Assembly (NCBI RefSeq): GCF_019308285.1
Contig: NZ_WWEM01000011.1
Span: forward strand, 62,001-126,000
DNA length: 64,000 bases
Origin: Flavobacterium quisquiliarum
GTDB lineage: Bacteria > Bacteroidota > Bacteroidia > Flavobacteriales > Flavobacteriaceae
Direction: 5' to 3'
A program made the translations under genes and the position numbers. This document shows, one piece after another, positions 53,187 through 62,895 of the stretch. Each line of letters opens with the position of its first letter. Position 1 is the first letter of the stretch. Under the pieces are notes generated by a model, which did no database searches, was not told the DNA's origin, and worked only from the letters and a program-made list of their open reading frames with translations.

Positions 53187-54050
53187 GTTTACAACAGAAT
53201 GGACTTTAAGATGCGTTATTTCTCTGCTTAATTGTATTCTGTATGCGGTTGTAACTCGCTTTTTGCTTTGTTTTAAGCTTTTATTTCCTATTGAAGCCTT
53301 ATCAGGGCTTTTATATAGTTTTTGGTCTTGATATCGGCGTTTCTCTTGCCCTTTTTTGATGTTGTTTTTGTAAGTCATCAGAAATTATTTGATTATAAAG
53401 CACTTATGCTATAGTGATTTGCCTTAAAATCGAATTGAGAATCAATATGATTCTGCTATAACAAATACAAGGATTGTTTTCTTAAGATGTTCTGTTGCTT
53501 TTTTGTTTAAATAATAAATCCTTTCATTTTAAGAGAGCGACAGGCTGAAAGCTTCAAACCATTGAAAATAAAAAGATATCGAGTTTAAACTTTCTTTCTT
53601 GTTTTTTGGGGAATAAATCAGAGACGTTATTGATTACATCTTCAAAAGTTGTATTTAAAAATCAATTTTCATCTTTCTTCACAATGAAAATGACTTAAAA
53701 AACGGTATGTAAAACTGCTTTTTTGTAGGCGAAATCTATGTAAAAAGCAAAAAATAAGATTTTTCTTCTGTTAAAATTTTTGTCAATAATGTAAAAAAAC
53801 TAACGTAAAAATATCATATTCTCTGTTTGGGTTCTTTTGTGAATTTTATAGCAGTTTTAGTTTTAAACGTTTGTAAAATAAGTATTTGAGAAACTATTTA
53901 CGGTACTATCACGTTGTAGTTTTATAAATTTTGAGTATAATTTATAGTCAAAAAATCTATGTAGTGTTTATTTTTAAAATTAACTTTTCTTTAGTACTAT
54001 TTTTTGTTTTTATAAATTATTGAATATTAATTAGTTACATTTTTTTTGAT

Positions 54051-54094
54051 GTGTTTTTATAATATTGAAATTTTCATTTTGATGTGTTTTTGTA
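54051..54094 (+). promoter_or_regulatory. Putative operator: paired 11-bp direct repeats, second susC
   Basis: GTGTTTTTATA (54051-54061) and GTGTTTTTGTA (54084-54094) are exactly 33 bp apart and lie 93 bp and more upstream of the ATG, the same geometry as at the first susC. The repeats extend to TTTGATGTGTTTTT on both units. Confidence 0.65.
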
Positions 54095-54129
54095 TGGATT
54101 TATAAATACGAAAAACAAAAATTTAGTTT

Positions 54130-54137
54130 TAGTATTG
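54130..54137 (+). promoter_or_regulatory. Putative -7 element, second susC
   Basis: TAGTATTG has one mismatch to TAnnTTTG and stands at the same distance from the ATG as TATAATTG of the first susC. Confidence 0.5.
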
Positions 54138-54142
54138 CATCG

Positions 54143-54179
54143 AATTACTAATTAATTAACCAAAATTTTTAGAAAAATG
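54143..54179 (+). repeat. Conserved susC leader, copy 2
   Basis: All 37 bases match 47184-47220, including the bases around the start codon. Confidence 0.75.
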
Positions 54180-57100
54180 AAATTAACAAAATTACTTGTT
54201 TTTTGTATTTCATCTTTGTTATTCTCGGTTATAGCTGTGGCTCAGGATGTCACAGTAAATGGAATGATAAGCGATGAAAGTGGAATGCCTGTTCCAGGTG
54301 CAACAGTTTTATTAAAAGGTACTACTAAAGCAACAGCTTCCGATTTTGATGGGAAGTTTCAGATACAAGTACCTTCAAACGGAACTTTAACAATCACCTT
54401 TATTGGTTACACTACAGTAAATGAAGCTGTAAATGGTAGAACAAAAATCTCAATTCAATTAAAACCAGAATCACAATCTTTAAATGAGGTTGTAGTGGTT
54501 GGATATGGTACTCAAAAGAAATCTGTTGTTACTGGAGCAATTTCCAGTGTAAAAGCACAAGATCTTGAAAAAGTACCAAACGGACGTGTTGAACAAGCTT
54601 TGCAAGGTAGAGTTGCCGGTGTTACTATTGCAGCTACTTCTGGACAGCCTGGTGCAGCTTCTAAGGTTCGTATTAGAGGTATAACTACTTTTAGAGAAGG
54701 TGGAAATGATCCTTTATGGGTTGTTGACGGAATTGCTATTGACGCAGGTGCTGTTGGTTTTATCAACCAATCTGATATTGAATCTATCGAGGTTCTTAAA
54801 GATGCTGCTTCTGCTGCAATTTACGGTACTCGTGCTGCAACTGGAGTTATTTTAGTGACTACTAAAAAAGGAAAATCAGGAAAAATTTCTGTGAATTATA
54901 GTGGTTTTGCAGGAGTTGCAGCTCCGGCAAAAAAATTAAATCTGTTGGATGCAAGTCAATATGCAACAATTATGAATGAAAAGTCTGTTGCAGATGGTGG
55001 CGCTATAAAATATGCAAATCCATCTTCTTATGGTAAAGGTACAGACTGGCAGGATGCAGTTTTTAACAATTCGGCTTTTAGATATACACACGAACTAAGT
55101 TTTAGTGGTGGTGGAGAAAAATCTACTTTTTATGCTTCTTTTGGAGTTCAGGATCAGGAAGGTATCGTTGCAACGGATATTTCAAATTATACAAAGAAAA
55201 ACTTCCGTTTAAATTCAACACACAAAATTTCTGACTATTTTACTTTTGGACAAACGTTTGGATATACTCATCAAAAAACAAAGGATATTGGAAATATTAA
55301 TAGTGAATTTGGCGGGGTATTAAGTTCTGCAATTAACTTAGACCCTATTACTCCGATAGTTGCAGATCCTTCAGTAATTGGCTCAGGTTTTTATAACAGT
55401 CCAAATATTGTTTTGGATTCTCACGGGAATCCTTACGGTATTTCTCCTGTAGTACAACAAGAGATGACAAATCCACTAGCTTATACACAAACTAGATTGG
55501 GAGGTTATAACTGGTCTGATGATTTTGTAGGGAACGCTTACTTAGAAGCTAATATTACTAGTCACTTAAAAGTAAGATCAACACTTGGAGGTAAATTAGC
55601 GTATTGGGGCAAAGAGATGTTTACACCTGTTTTCTACCTGAATCCAAACATGAAGGCTGATAGAAACAATTATAGCCAGGACAACGAAAAAGCATTTGCA
55701 TGGAATATAGAAAACACGCTTAACTATACTAATAAATTTGGAGATCACTCTATTAATGCTTTAGTAGGACAAGGTGCTTATGTAGAAAACATCGGAAAAA
55801 CAATTGGTACTACATTCTATGGTCTGCCAATTACAAGTTATAAAGATGCTTCCTGGAATTTTAACCTTCCACAAGATGATATGGTTAGTAGAGCAAGTGA
55901 TAAAATTGAGCATAAGTTATCATCGTTATTTTTCCGTCTAAACTACGATTACAAAGAGAAATATCTATTTACAGGAATTGTTCGTCGTGACGGTTCAACA
56001 AGATTTGGAGAAAACAAGAAATTTGGAGTTTTCCCTTCATTCTCTTTAGGATGGGTAATTTCGAAAGAAGGATTCTGGACAGAAAACAATATCGTTAATA
56101 CATTAAAACTTCGTGGAGGTTATGGAGTTGTTGGTAATGATAATATTTGGGATTTTAAATATAGAGGTTTAGTTGTTGGAGGATACAATTACGCTGTTGG
56201 AAACGATGGATCAATTACTACAGGTTACGGAAACTCTACTTTACCAAATGCAGATTTAGGATGGGAAGAAACATCACAAACTACTGTTGGTCTTGATGCT
56301 AAACTTTTTAATGACTTCACTCTTACTTTAGACTATTATAAAAAGAGAACTACCGGAATCTTAAGAGACGTTGTTATTCCTGGTTACGTTGGAGTTGTTG
56401 ATGCGCCAGCCGCAAATATTGCTGATATGAACAACAGTGGTTTTGAGGTAGAAGCTGGATACAAGAAAAGACTTGGTGATTTTAATTTAGGAGTGAATGC
56501 CAATTTTGCCTATTTGAAAAATGAAGTTACTTACGTAGGATCTAATACAAACTTTATAGCAGGCGATGCTAGTTTCCAATCTATGGGACAAGTAACAAGA
56601 ACTCAGGTTGGACATTCATTCAATGAATTTTACGGTTTTAAAACTGCTGGAATATTTCAAAATGAAGCAGAAGTTGAGGCTTACAAAAATGCTTCAGGAG
56701 GTTTAATTCAGCCAAATGCAAGACCAGGTGATTTCCGTTGGGTAGATACTAATGGAGATGGTGCTATTACAGATGATGATAAACAATTCTTAGGAACTAA
56801 CATCCCTAAATATACTTTTGGTTTTACTGTAAACTTAGACTACAAAAACTTCGATTTCATGGCATTTACACAAGGTGCTGCAGGAAGCAAAATTTTTCAG
56901 GGACTAAGAAGACTTGATATGTTAACAGCAAACTATCAAACAGAAGCTTTAGGACGTTGGGTTGGAGAAGGAACTTCAAACGATTATCCTAGATTGACTA
57001 ACAACGATCCAAATAAAAACTTCAGTAATATGTCTGATTTCTACCTTGAAAATGGAAACTACTTACGTTTGAAAGTTGTTACTCTTGGATATACAATGCC

Positions 57101-57284
57101 AACTGGATTATCATCTAAAATTGGTGCAGACAGAATTCGTTTTTATGTAACTGGAGAAAATTTAATCACTTTCACAAAATATACTGGTTATGATCCAGAA
57201 ATTGGAGGTCAGGTTTTCGGTGTAGATAAAGGTGTTTATCCACAAGCAAGATCTATTCTGTTAGGAGCTAACGTTCAATTTTAA
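54177..57284 (+). CDS. SusC/RagA-family TonB-dependent outer-membrane transporter, second module
   Basis: The 1035-residue importer has a signal peptide (IAVAQ), a carboxypeptidase-regulatory-like domain, a TonB-box region (SLNEVVVVGYGTQ), a plug with SKVRIRGITTF and SIEVLKDAASAAIYGTRAATG, and a barrel ending LLGANVQF. It is the paralogue of the SusC encoded at 47218. The signal peptide and first ~120 residues are closely similar, whereas the rest diverges strongly, so it may take up a different oligosaccharide length or branch. The susD partner follows after 14 bp. Confidence 0.95.
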   Translation: MKLTKLLVFCISSLLFSVIAVAQDVTVNGMISDESGMPVPGATVLLKGTTKATASDFDGKFQIQVPSNGTLTITFIGYTTVNEAVNGRTKISIQLKPESQSLNEVVVVGYGTQKKSVVTGAISSVKAQDLEKVPNGRVEQALQGRVAGVTIAATSGQPGAASKVRIRGITTFREGGNDPLWVVDGIAIDAGAVGFINQSDIESIEVLKDAASAAIYGTRAATGVILVTTKKGKSGKISVNYSGFAGVAAPAKKLNLLDASQYATIMNEKSVADGGAIKYANPSSYGKGTDWQDAVFNNSAFRYTHELSFSGGGEKSTFYASFGVQDQEGIVATDISNYTKKNFRLNSTHKISDYFTFGQTFGYTHQKTKDIGNINSEFGGVLSSAINLDPITPIVADPSVIGSGFYNSPNIVLDSHGNPYGISPVVQQEMTNPLAYTQTRLGGYNWSDDFVGNAYLEANITSHLKVRSTLGGKLAYWGKEMFTPVFYLNPNMKADRNNYSQDNEKAFAWNIENTLNYTNKFGDHSINALVGQGAYVENIGKTIGTTFYGLPITSYKDASWNFNLPQDDMVSRASDKIEHKLSSLFFRLNYDYKEKYLFTGIVRRDGSTRFGENKKFGVFPSFSLGWVISKEGFWTENNIVNTLKLRGGYGVVGNDNIWDFKYRGLVVGGYNYAVGNDGSITTGYGNSTLPNADLGWEETSQTTVGLDAKLFNDFTLTLDYYKKRTTGILRDVVIPGYVGVVDAPAANIADMNNSGFEVEAGYKKRLGDFNLGVNANFAYLKNEVTYVGSNTNFIAGDASFQSMGQVTRTQVGHSFNEFYGFKTAGIFQNEAEVEAYKNASGGLIQPNARPGDFRWVDTNGDGAITDDDKQFLGTNIPKYTFGFTVNLDYKNFDFMAFTQGAAGSKIFQGLRRLDMLTANYQTEALGRWVGEGTSNDYPRLTNNDPNKNFSNMSDFYLENGNYLRLKVVTLGYTMPTGLSSKIGADRIRFYVTGENLITFTKYTGYDPEIGGQVFGVDKGVYPQARSILLGANVQF

Positions 57285-57298
57285 AAATTAAAAGAATT

Positions 57299-58810
57299 AT
57301 GAAAACTATAAAATTTAAATATATATACTTTGCCGTAGCACTGGCAGCCTTAGCAGGAGCTTGTTCTGAAGATTTTGTGAGCATTGATCCAAAAGGGCAA
57401 TTCGATTCAAGTACCTATTTTTCTAACGAACAGCAATGTTATGCAGCCTTAATTGGAGTTTATGATCCATTAAGAAAAAACACTGGTGGTTTCGAAAATC
57501 TGGTAGCTATGCTAAATGCAGGTTCAGATGATTTTTATGCAGGAGGTGGTAGTGCAACAGATGGAAACGGAATCCAGAACTTTTCTAAACACTCTCTTTC
57601 ATCAATAAGTATTCCGTCTAGTTACTGGGATGATCATTATCAGGGTGTTTCAAGAGCTAACATGTTAATATCTAAGCTTCCGGCGGCAACAATGGGTGAG
57701 GATGTAAGAGCTAGATTTACTGCAGAAGCAAAAGCACTAAGAGCATTTTATTATTTTAATCTGGTAAGATTATTTAAGAATATTCCATTGGTTTTGGTTC
57801 CTTTAAACACTCAGACTATCTATGATCCGGAACAAGTTGCACCAGAGGTAATTTATGCACAAATAGAAAAAGATTTGTTGGAAGCTATTCCGGGCTTGCC
57901 TAATACTGTTGATGCAAAAACAGAATCTGGAAGATTTAACAAAGGAACAGCTCAGGCAATTCTTGGAAAAGTTTATTTGTTTGAAAACAAAAAGACTGAA
58001 GCTGCAGCTGTTTTAGCTGAAGTAAATGGTACTCCGGGAGCAACAAATCAATATGGAAATAAATTGCTTACTAAGTTTAGTGATTTATGGGTAACATCAA
58101 ATAAGTTTAATGCAGAATCTATATTAGAAGTATCTCATAGTAGTGCGGGTAATTCTGATTGGGGGTTCTGGGGACAAGGTAAAGACGAAGGAAACTCTTT
58201 AAACGTTATGGTTGGACCAAGAGGTTATTCAAGACCTGACGGTTCTGACGCACCAGATCTTCCTGCAGGTTGGGCATTTAACGTGGCAACTCAGAAATTG
58301 TATGATGCTATGAAAACAGATCCAAGATTTGAAGCCACTATTTTCGATTTGAAAGCTTTAAAAGCAGCTGGTAAAGCAGACTATATTCCTGCTTATCAGG
58401 ATACAGGTTATTTCCTAAATAAATACCTTCCAAGACAATCTGATGTGAGAACTGGAGGAGGAGCAGCTGAGTTGAACTACAAGCAAAACTCTTATGTAAT
58501 CAGACTTGCAGACACGTATTTAATGGAAGCAGAAGCTTTAGGATCGGGAGCTAGAGCACAAGCTTTACTGGATGCAGTTAGAGCAAGAGTTGGTTTGCCA
58601 TCAGTTCCTGTAACATTAGCAGCTATTAAAAATGAGCGTAGAATGGAATTGGCTGGAGAAGGACACAGATTCTTTGACTTAGTAAGATGGGGAGATGCAG
58701 CTGCAGCACTATCAGACAGAGGTTTTGATGCTGGAACAGATGAGATTTTTCCAATTCCTTTTAAAGAGTTGAACGGTACTAAATTGAAACAAAATCCTAA
58801 TTATCAATAG
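57299..58810 (+). CDS. SusD/RagB-family glycan-binding lipoprotein, second module
   Basis: This 503-residue lipoprotein (lipobox ending at Cys22) has the SusD pattern EDFVSIDPKGQFDSSTYF, SRANMLISKLP, EAKALRAFYYFNLVRLFKNIPLV and the C-terminal NERRMELAGEGHRFFDLVRWG. It should cap the SusC encoded 14 bp upstream and bind oligosaccharides at the surface. It is shorter than the first SusD and only distantly similar to it. Confidence 0.95.
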   Translation: MKTIKFKYIYFAVALAALAGACSEDFVSIDPKGQFDSSTYFSNEQQCYAALIGVYDPLRKNTGGFENLVAMLNAGSDDFYAGGGSATDGNGIQNFSKHSLSSISIPSSYWDDHYQGVSRANMLISKLPAATMGEDVRARFTAEAKALRAFYYFNLVRLFKNIPLVLVPLNTQTIYDPEQVAPEVIYAQIEKDLLEAIPGLPNTVDAKTESGRFNKGTAQAILGKVYLFENKKTEAAAVLAEVNGTPGATNQYGNKLLTKFSDLWVTSNKFNAESILEVSHSSAGNSDWGFWGQGKDEGNSLNVMVGPRGYSRPDGSDAPDLPAGWAFNVATQKLYDAMKTDPRFEATIFDLKALKAAGKADYIPAYQDTGYFLNKYLPRQSDVRTGGGAAELNYKQNSYVIRLADTYLMEAEALGSGARAQALLDAVRARVGLPSVPVTLAAIKNERRMELAGEGHRFFDLVRWGDAAAALSDRGFDAGTDEIFPIPFKELNGTKLKQNPNYQ

Positions 58811-58839
58811 TATTCTCTAACTAATAAACCAAAAACAAA

Positions 58840-59715
58840 ATGAACCTAAATATAAATTTCAGAAAGAGTGTATCCCTAATGCTAGTTTTAGCATTAGGCA
58901 CACTAAATAGCTGTGATGACAGTGTTGATACAAATCCGCTTACAGCTACCGATGTTGACGCTTCGTTTACTATAACTCCGGTTGAAGGAGCAATGAATAC
59001 CTTTCTTCTAAGCGCTCAGACAAAAGGAGTTATTTTATCAAAATGGGACACTGGGGACGGAGCTTCAGTTGGAAAAATGAATCAGGTAATTTCTTTACCA
59101 GATGCTGGTACTTACACTATTACACATACTGCTATTGGAGCAGGTGTTGCAACCGGAACTGCTTCTAAACAAATTGTTGTAGAAAAAACAGATCCGGCTA
59201 AAGGAAACTTAGTCCAAGGAGGAACTTTTGCTACAGCTGCAGATCAGGCTAAGTGGACAAATGCAAAACTAAGTCCGTCAGGTGCTGCTTTTTGGTCTTT
59301 CGGTGCGAATGGTGCTACAATTTATTCGCCAGGAGGATGGGCTCAGGAAGGGCTTTATCAGGCTATCGAAGTTGTAAAAGACAGAGAATATACAGTGGAT
59401 ATGACCGTTTCTTGTCCTAGTGGTTTAAAAGAAACTTTTTTTGAAGTCTATGCAGGTACATCAGTACCACAACCTGGTGTTGAGTACAAAGATAACCTGG
59501 TGATGGGGATTGGTACTTGGGATGGTTGTGGATTATCTAAGTTTTCAGGAAGATTATCTGGAGTTGGATGCAAGAAAAATGCTGTAACTAATACAGTTTC
59601 GAATGTTGTTAAATTCTCTCAAAGCGGAACAATATATCTGTTAATCAGATCTGGAAGTAACGCTACAGGTAATGAACCAATTACTGTTACTAAGGTTGAA
59701 TTCAGAGGAAAATAA
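58840..59715 (+). CDS. Surface glycan-binding-type lipoprotein, second module
   Basis: The 291-residue lipoprotein (lipobox ending at Cys25) has a PKD-like domain (about 35-115; KWDTGDGASVGK, PDAGTYTITHTA) and a C-terminal beta-sandwich (about 120-290; GNLVQGGTFATAADQAKWTN, GLYQAIEVVKDREYTVDMTV). The second domain resembles family CBM4/9-type carbohydrate-binding modules. It is not close in sequence to the first module's lipoprotein, although both occupy the third position after susCD. The binding role is inferred. Confidence 0.82.
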   Translation: MNLNINFRKSVSLMLVLALGTLNSCDDSVDTNPLTATDVDASFTITPVEGAMNTFLLSAQTKGVILSKWDTGDGASVGKMNQVISLPDAGTYTITHTAIGAGVATGTASKQIVVEKTDPAKGNLVQGGTFATAADQAKWTNAKLSPSGAAFWSFGANGATIYSPGGWAQEGLYQAIEVVKDREYTVDMTVSCPSGLKETFFEVYAGTSVPQPGVEYKDNLVMGIGTWDGCGLSKFSGRLSGVGCKKNAVTNTVSNVVKFSQSGTIYLLIRSGSNATGNEPITVTKVEFRGK

Positions 59716-59750
59716 AGAGTTAAGTTAAGTTTAAGTTTAAGTTTGGTTGT

Positions 59751-59788
59751 AAAATAGCCCGTAATCATTATGAGTATGGGCTATTTTT
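59751..59788 (+). terminator. Terminator of the second susCD module
   Basis: AAATAGCCC / GGGCTATTT arms with a 17-base loop and T-run lie 35 bp after the lipoprotein stop. It separates the uptake genes from the hydrolase genes. Confidence 0.78.
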
Positions 59789-59861
59789 AAATTCTTTAGG
59801 ATTAAGAATCAGTTTTAGATTTCTCCAAAACTTCAATTAAAACTATAATAATTGGGAGCAA

Positions 59862-61316
59862 ATGAAAAAAAATAGTCTAAAAATAATATGCCTTTTGTTT
59901 GCCGTTGCTGCTTTTGCGCAACAGCCAAAATCAAAAAAAGAATTTACAACCAATGGTAAAAAAGTAACCGTTTATACCACAGCAGAAAACTCAAAGTTAA
60001 GATTGACATCAACAGATAATGTTACTTTTTCTGCAGCAAAACAACCATTAGAAACAGAAACTTCTGTATTTGTGGAACCAGCAAAAACGTTTCAGACTTT
60101 TATGGGAATCGGTGGCGCTATTACTGATGCAAGTGCCGAAATATTTGCTAAACTTTCAAAAGAAAAACAAGCAGAATTCTTAAACGCTTACTACGATCAG
60201 CAAAAAGGGATTGGTTATTCTTTACTAAGAACAACAATTCAAAGTTCTGATTTTAGCAGTGGAAGTTATTCTTATATCGAAGAAGGGGATAAAGATCTCA
60301 AAACTTTTTCTATTGATCATGACAGACAGTATAGAATTCCTTTAATAAAGCAGGCTATACAAAAAGCAGGGGGAAAACTAACTACTTATGTAGCACCGTG
60401 GTCACCAAATGCTTTCATGAAAAGTAATAAAAATGTATTGAAGGGCGGAACGTTACTTCCTGAATACTATCAGACTTGGGCAAACTTTTATGCAAAGTTT
60501 ATCAAAGCATACGAAAAAGAAGGAATTCCAATTTGGGGAACTTCTACACAAAATGAACCAATGGCAGTGCAAACATGGGAATCTTGTATTTACACAGCCG
60601 AAGCAGAAAGAGATTTTATTAAAAATTATCTTGGACCGACTTTGAAAAAAGAAAATCTGGGAGATAAAAAAATCATCGTTTGGGATCATAACCGTGATTT
60701 AATGAATTACCGTGCCAATGTAATTTACTCCGATCCTGAAGCATCAAAATATGTTTGGGGAATGGGATTTCACTGGTACGAAACATGGTCTGGCGGAGCG
60801 CCGATGTTTGATAATGTTGCCAAAGTAAATGAAGCGTATCCAAACAAAAAACTAATGTTTACAGAAGGATGTATCGAAAAATTTGATGCCTCAAAATATC
60901 AATTCTGGGGCAATGCAGAACGTTACGGAATCAATATGATTAATGATTTTAATAACGGAACTGTAGCGTGGACAGACTGGAATATTCTATTGGATCAAAA
61001 CGGAGGACCTAATCACGTTGGAAACTTTTGTTTTGCACCAATTCACGCTGATACCACAACTGGAGAGTTAATTTATACTCCGTCTTATTATTATATTGGA
61101 CACTTCTCAAAATTCATTCGTTTGAATGCAGTAAGAGTAAGTACATCAACAAGCCGAAGTGCATTATTAAGTACATCATTTTTAAATACTGATGGAACAA
61201 TGGCAACAATTGTCATGAATCAATCAGCAAATGAGTACACTTATAATTTAATTATTGGAGCTGAAAAAGCGGTCGTTAAAATTCCGCCAAGAGCTATACA
61301 AACACTTGTTTATTAA
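59862..61316 (+). CDS. Glycoside hydrolase family 30 enzyme, copy 1
   Basis: The 484-residue secreted enzyme (signal peptide to AFAQQ) has a TIM barrel with a flanking beta domain. The acid/base is Glu232 in TQNEP and the nucleophile is Glu335 in MFTEGC, the GH30 retaining pair. The closest subfamily by eye is GH30_3, whose characterised members are endo-beta-1,6-glucanases. Residues near the active site differ from the usual motif and from copy 2: WSPNAF in place of WSPPAF, IQSSDFS in place of IHSCDFS, GTSTQNEP in place of GLTIQNEP. There is no type IX C-terminal domain, so it is probably periplasmic. The gene lies after the second module's terminator. Confidence 0.93.
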   Translation: MKKNSLKIICLLFAVAAFAQQPKSKKEFTTNGKKVTVYTTAENSKLRLTSTDNVTFSAAKQPLETETSVFVEPAKTFQTFMGIGGAITDASAEIFAKLSKEKQAEFLNAYYDQQKGIGYSLLRTTIQSSDFSSGSYSYIEEGDKDLKTFSIDHDRQYRIPLIKQAIQKAGGKLTTYVAPWSPNAFMKSNKNVLKGGTLLPEYYQTWANFYAKFIKAYEKEGIPIWGTSTQNEPMAVQTWESCIYTAEAERDFIKNYLGPTLKKENLGDKKIIVWDHNRDLMNYRANVIYSDPEASKYVWGMGFHWYETWSGGAPMFDNVAKVNEAYPNKKLMFTEGCIEKFDASKYQFWGNAERYGINMINDFNNGTVAWTDWNILLDQNGGPNHVGNFCFAPIHADTTTGELIYTPSYYYIGHFSKFIRLNAVRVSTSTSRSALLSTSFLNTDGTMATIVMNQSANEYTYNLIIGAEKAVVKIPPRAIQTLVY

Positions 61317-61332
61317 TATTTTGTAGTAGATT

Positions 61333-61378
61333 GTAAAAGAGGACTAATTTGAATTATCTGTAATTAGTCTTCTCTTAC
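61333..61378 (+). other. Hairpin between the first two GH30 genes
   Basis: GTAAAAGAGGACTAATT pairs with AATTAGTCTTCTCTTAC (15 of 17 positions) across a 12-base loop. It could be a weak terminator or an RNA stem that sets differential expression of the two hydrolase genes. Confidence 0.55.
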
Positions 61379-61395
61379 TTTTAATTTTAAACAAC

Positions 61396-62865
61396 ATGAA
61401 AGTAACAAAAGTATTTCTATCAGCCTTTATCTTAGTACAATCAAGCTGTTTCATTTCAAAAATAACAGCTCAAAATAATGGTGCTTCATCACAAAAAAAC
61501 AATAAAATAAAGGTTTTTACTACTGCCGAAAATTCTAATCTGAAATTATCATTATCCAACGAGTTAATTTCGAACAACAACACTACACAACAAAAAAATC
61601 CAACAGTATCTATTATTGTAAATACTGAAAAAACAGACCAGACCTTTATCGGGATTGGAGGTGCAATTACAGATGCAAGTGCAGAAGTTTTTGCTAAATT
61701 ATCTCCTAAAAAGCAGCAGGAATTTCTAAATGCTTATTACGATAAAAACAAAGGAATTGGTTACACTTTAGCAAGAACAAATATTCACAGCTGTGATTTC
61801 AGCAGTGGCAGTTATACTTATATTTCAGAAGGTGATAAAGAGTTGAAGACTTTTAATATAGATCACGATCGAAAATATAGAATTCCATTAATAAAAAAAG
61901 CAATTGAAACAGCCGGCGGAAAACTAACCTTATTTGTCAGTCCATGGAGTCCCCCAGCTTTTATGAAAGATAATAATGATATTTTACACGGCGGCGTTTT
62001 GTTGCCTGAGTTTGCCTCTTCATGGGCTCTATATTATGCTAAATTTATTAAAGCCTATGAGAAAGAAGGAATTCCGATTTGGGGGTTAACCATTCAAAAT
62101 GAACCAATGGCAAAACAAAGATGGGAATCTTGTATTTATACACCAGAAGCAGAGAGAGATTTTCTTAAAAATCATCTTGGGCCTACTTTAGAAAAAGAAG
62201 GATTAAGTTCTAAAAAAATTATTATATGGGATCATAACAGAGGAGATATGCTGGAAAAAAGAGCTAATCTCGTTTTTTCAGATCCTGAAGTTTCAAAATA
62301 TGCCTGGGGAATTGGATTCCATTGGTATGAAACCTGGAACGGTGGCCCGCCTCAATTTGAGTCTGTAGCAAAAGTACACGAAGCTTTTCCAAACAAAAAT
62401 CTAATATTTACAGAAGGCTGTATTGAAAAATTTGATGCATCAAAATATCAATTCTGGGGAAATGCAGAGCGTTATGGAATCAATATGCTGAATGATTTTA
62501 ATAACGGAACAGTTGCCTGGACAGACTGGAACATTCTTTTAGATCAGAACGGAGGTCCTAATCATGTTGGTAATTTCTGTTTTGCACCCATTCATGCCGA
62601 TACTACAAAAGATGAATTAATCTATACTCCGATGTACTATTATATTGGACATTTCTCCAAATTTATCAGGCCAAATGCCAAAAGAGTGCTGGAAACCATA
62701 AGTGATAAATCGTTGTTAAGTACTTCTTTTAAAAATTCTGACGGACAATTGATTACTATCGTGATGAACCAATCTGATAAAGAGATTGTTTATTCTTTGG
62801 AAAATCAAAAATCAAAAAAAATCATTACTATTCCAGCACATGCGATACAAACTATAGTGTACTAA
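61396..62865 (+). CDS. Glycoside hydrolase family 30 enzyme, copy 2
   Basis: The 489-residue enzyme has canonical GH30 motifs: RTNIHSCDFSSGSYTY, WSPPAFMK, acid/base Glu236 in GLTIQNEP and nucleophile Glu340 in IFTEGC. It is closely related to copy 1 along its whole length, so the two arose by tandem duplication. The N-terminus can be read as a lipoprotein signal (VQSS-Cys18) or a type I signal peptide ending at ITAQ; I cannot decide. The expected activity is hydrolysis of beta-1,6-linked glucan, by subfamily resemblance. The third GH30 gene follows 30 bp downstream. Confidence 0.93.
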   Translation: MKVTKVFLSAFILVQSSCFISKITAQNNGASSQKNNKIKVFTTAENSNLKLSLSNELISNNNTTQQKNPTVSIIVNTEKTDQTFIGIGGAITDASAEVFAKLSPKKQQEFLNAYYDKNKGIGYTLARTNIHSCDFSSGSYTYISEGDKELKTFNIDHDRKYRIPLIKKAIETAGGKLTLFVSPWSPPAFMKDNNDILHGGVLLPEFASSWALYYAKFIKAYEKEGIPIWGLTIQNEPMAKQRWESCIYTPEAERDFLKNHLGPTLEKEGLSSKKIIIWDHNRGDMLEKRANLVFSDPEVSKYAWGIGFHWYETWNGGPPQFESVAKVHEAFPNKNLIFTEGCIEKFDASKYQFWGNAERYGINMLNDFNNGTVAWTDWNILLDQNGGPNHVGNFCFAPIHADTTKDELIYTPMYYYIGHFSKFIRPNAKRVLETISDKSLLSTSFKNSDGQLITIVMNQSDKEIVYSLENQKSKKIITIPAHAIQTIVY

Positions 62866-62895
62866 ATGTGCCTGACTAACCTTAAAACCAAAAAG

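Larger units (their letters stand above)
53004..54176. other. Long gene-free region between the two susCD modules
   Basis: This 1173-bp AT-rich region contains two hairpins at its start (53022-53057 and 53154-53186), a 17-bp inverted repeat AGAATCA / TGATTCT (53438-53454), and the second susC promoter with its paired repeats at the end. The middle part (about 53190-54040) holds no gene I can support; a 66-codon reading frame on the minus strand (53178-53378) has no family resemblance. It could host a small RNA or be a decayed gene. Confidence 0.6.

Noticed and set aside
53178..53378. 66-codon minus-strand reading frame in the long intergenic region
   Set aside because: Lys/Arg-rich with no family resemblance, and it overlaps sequence just downstream of a terminator. 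It is more likely chance in an AT-rich region.
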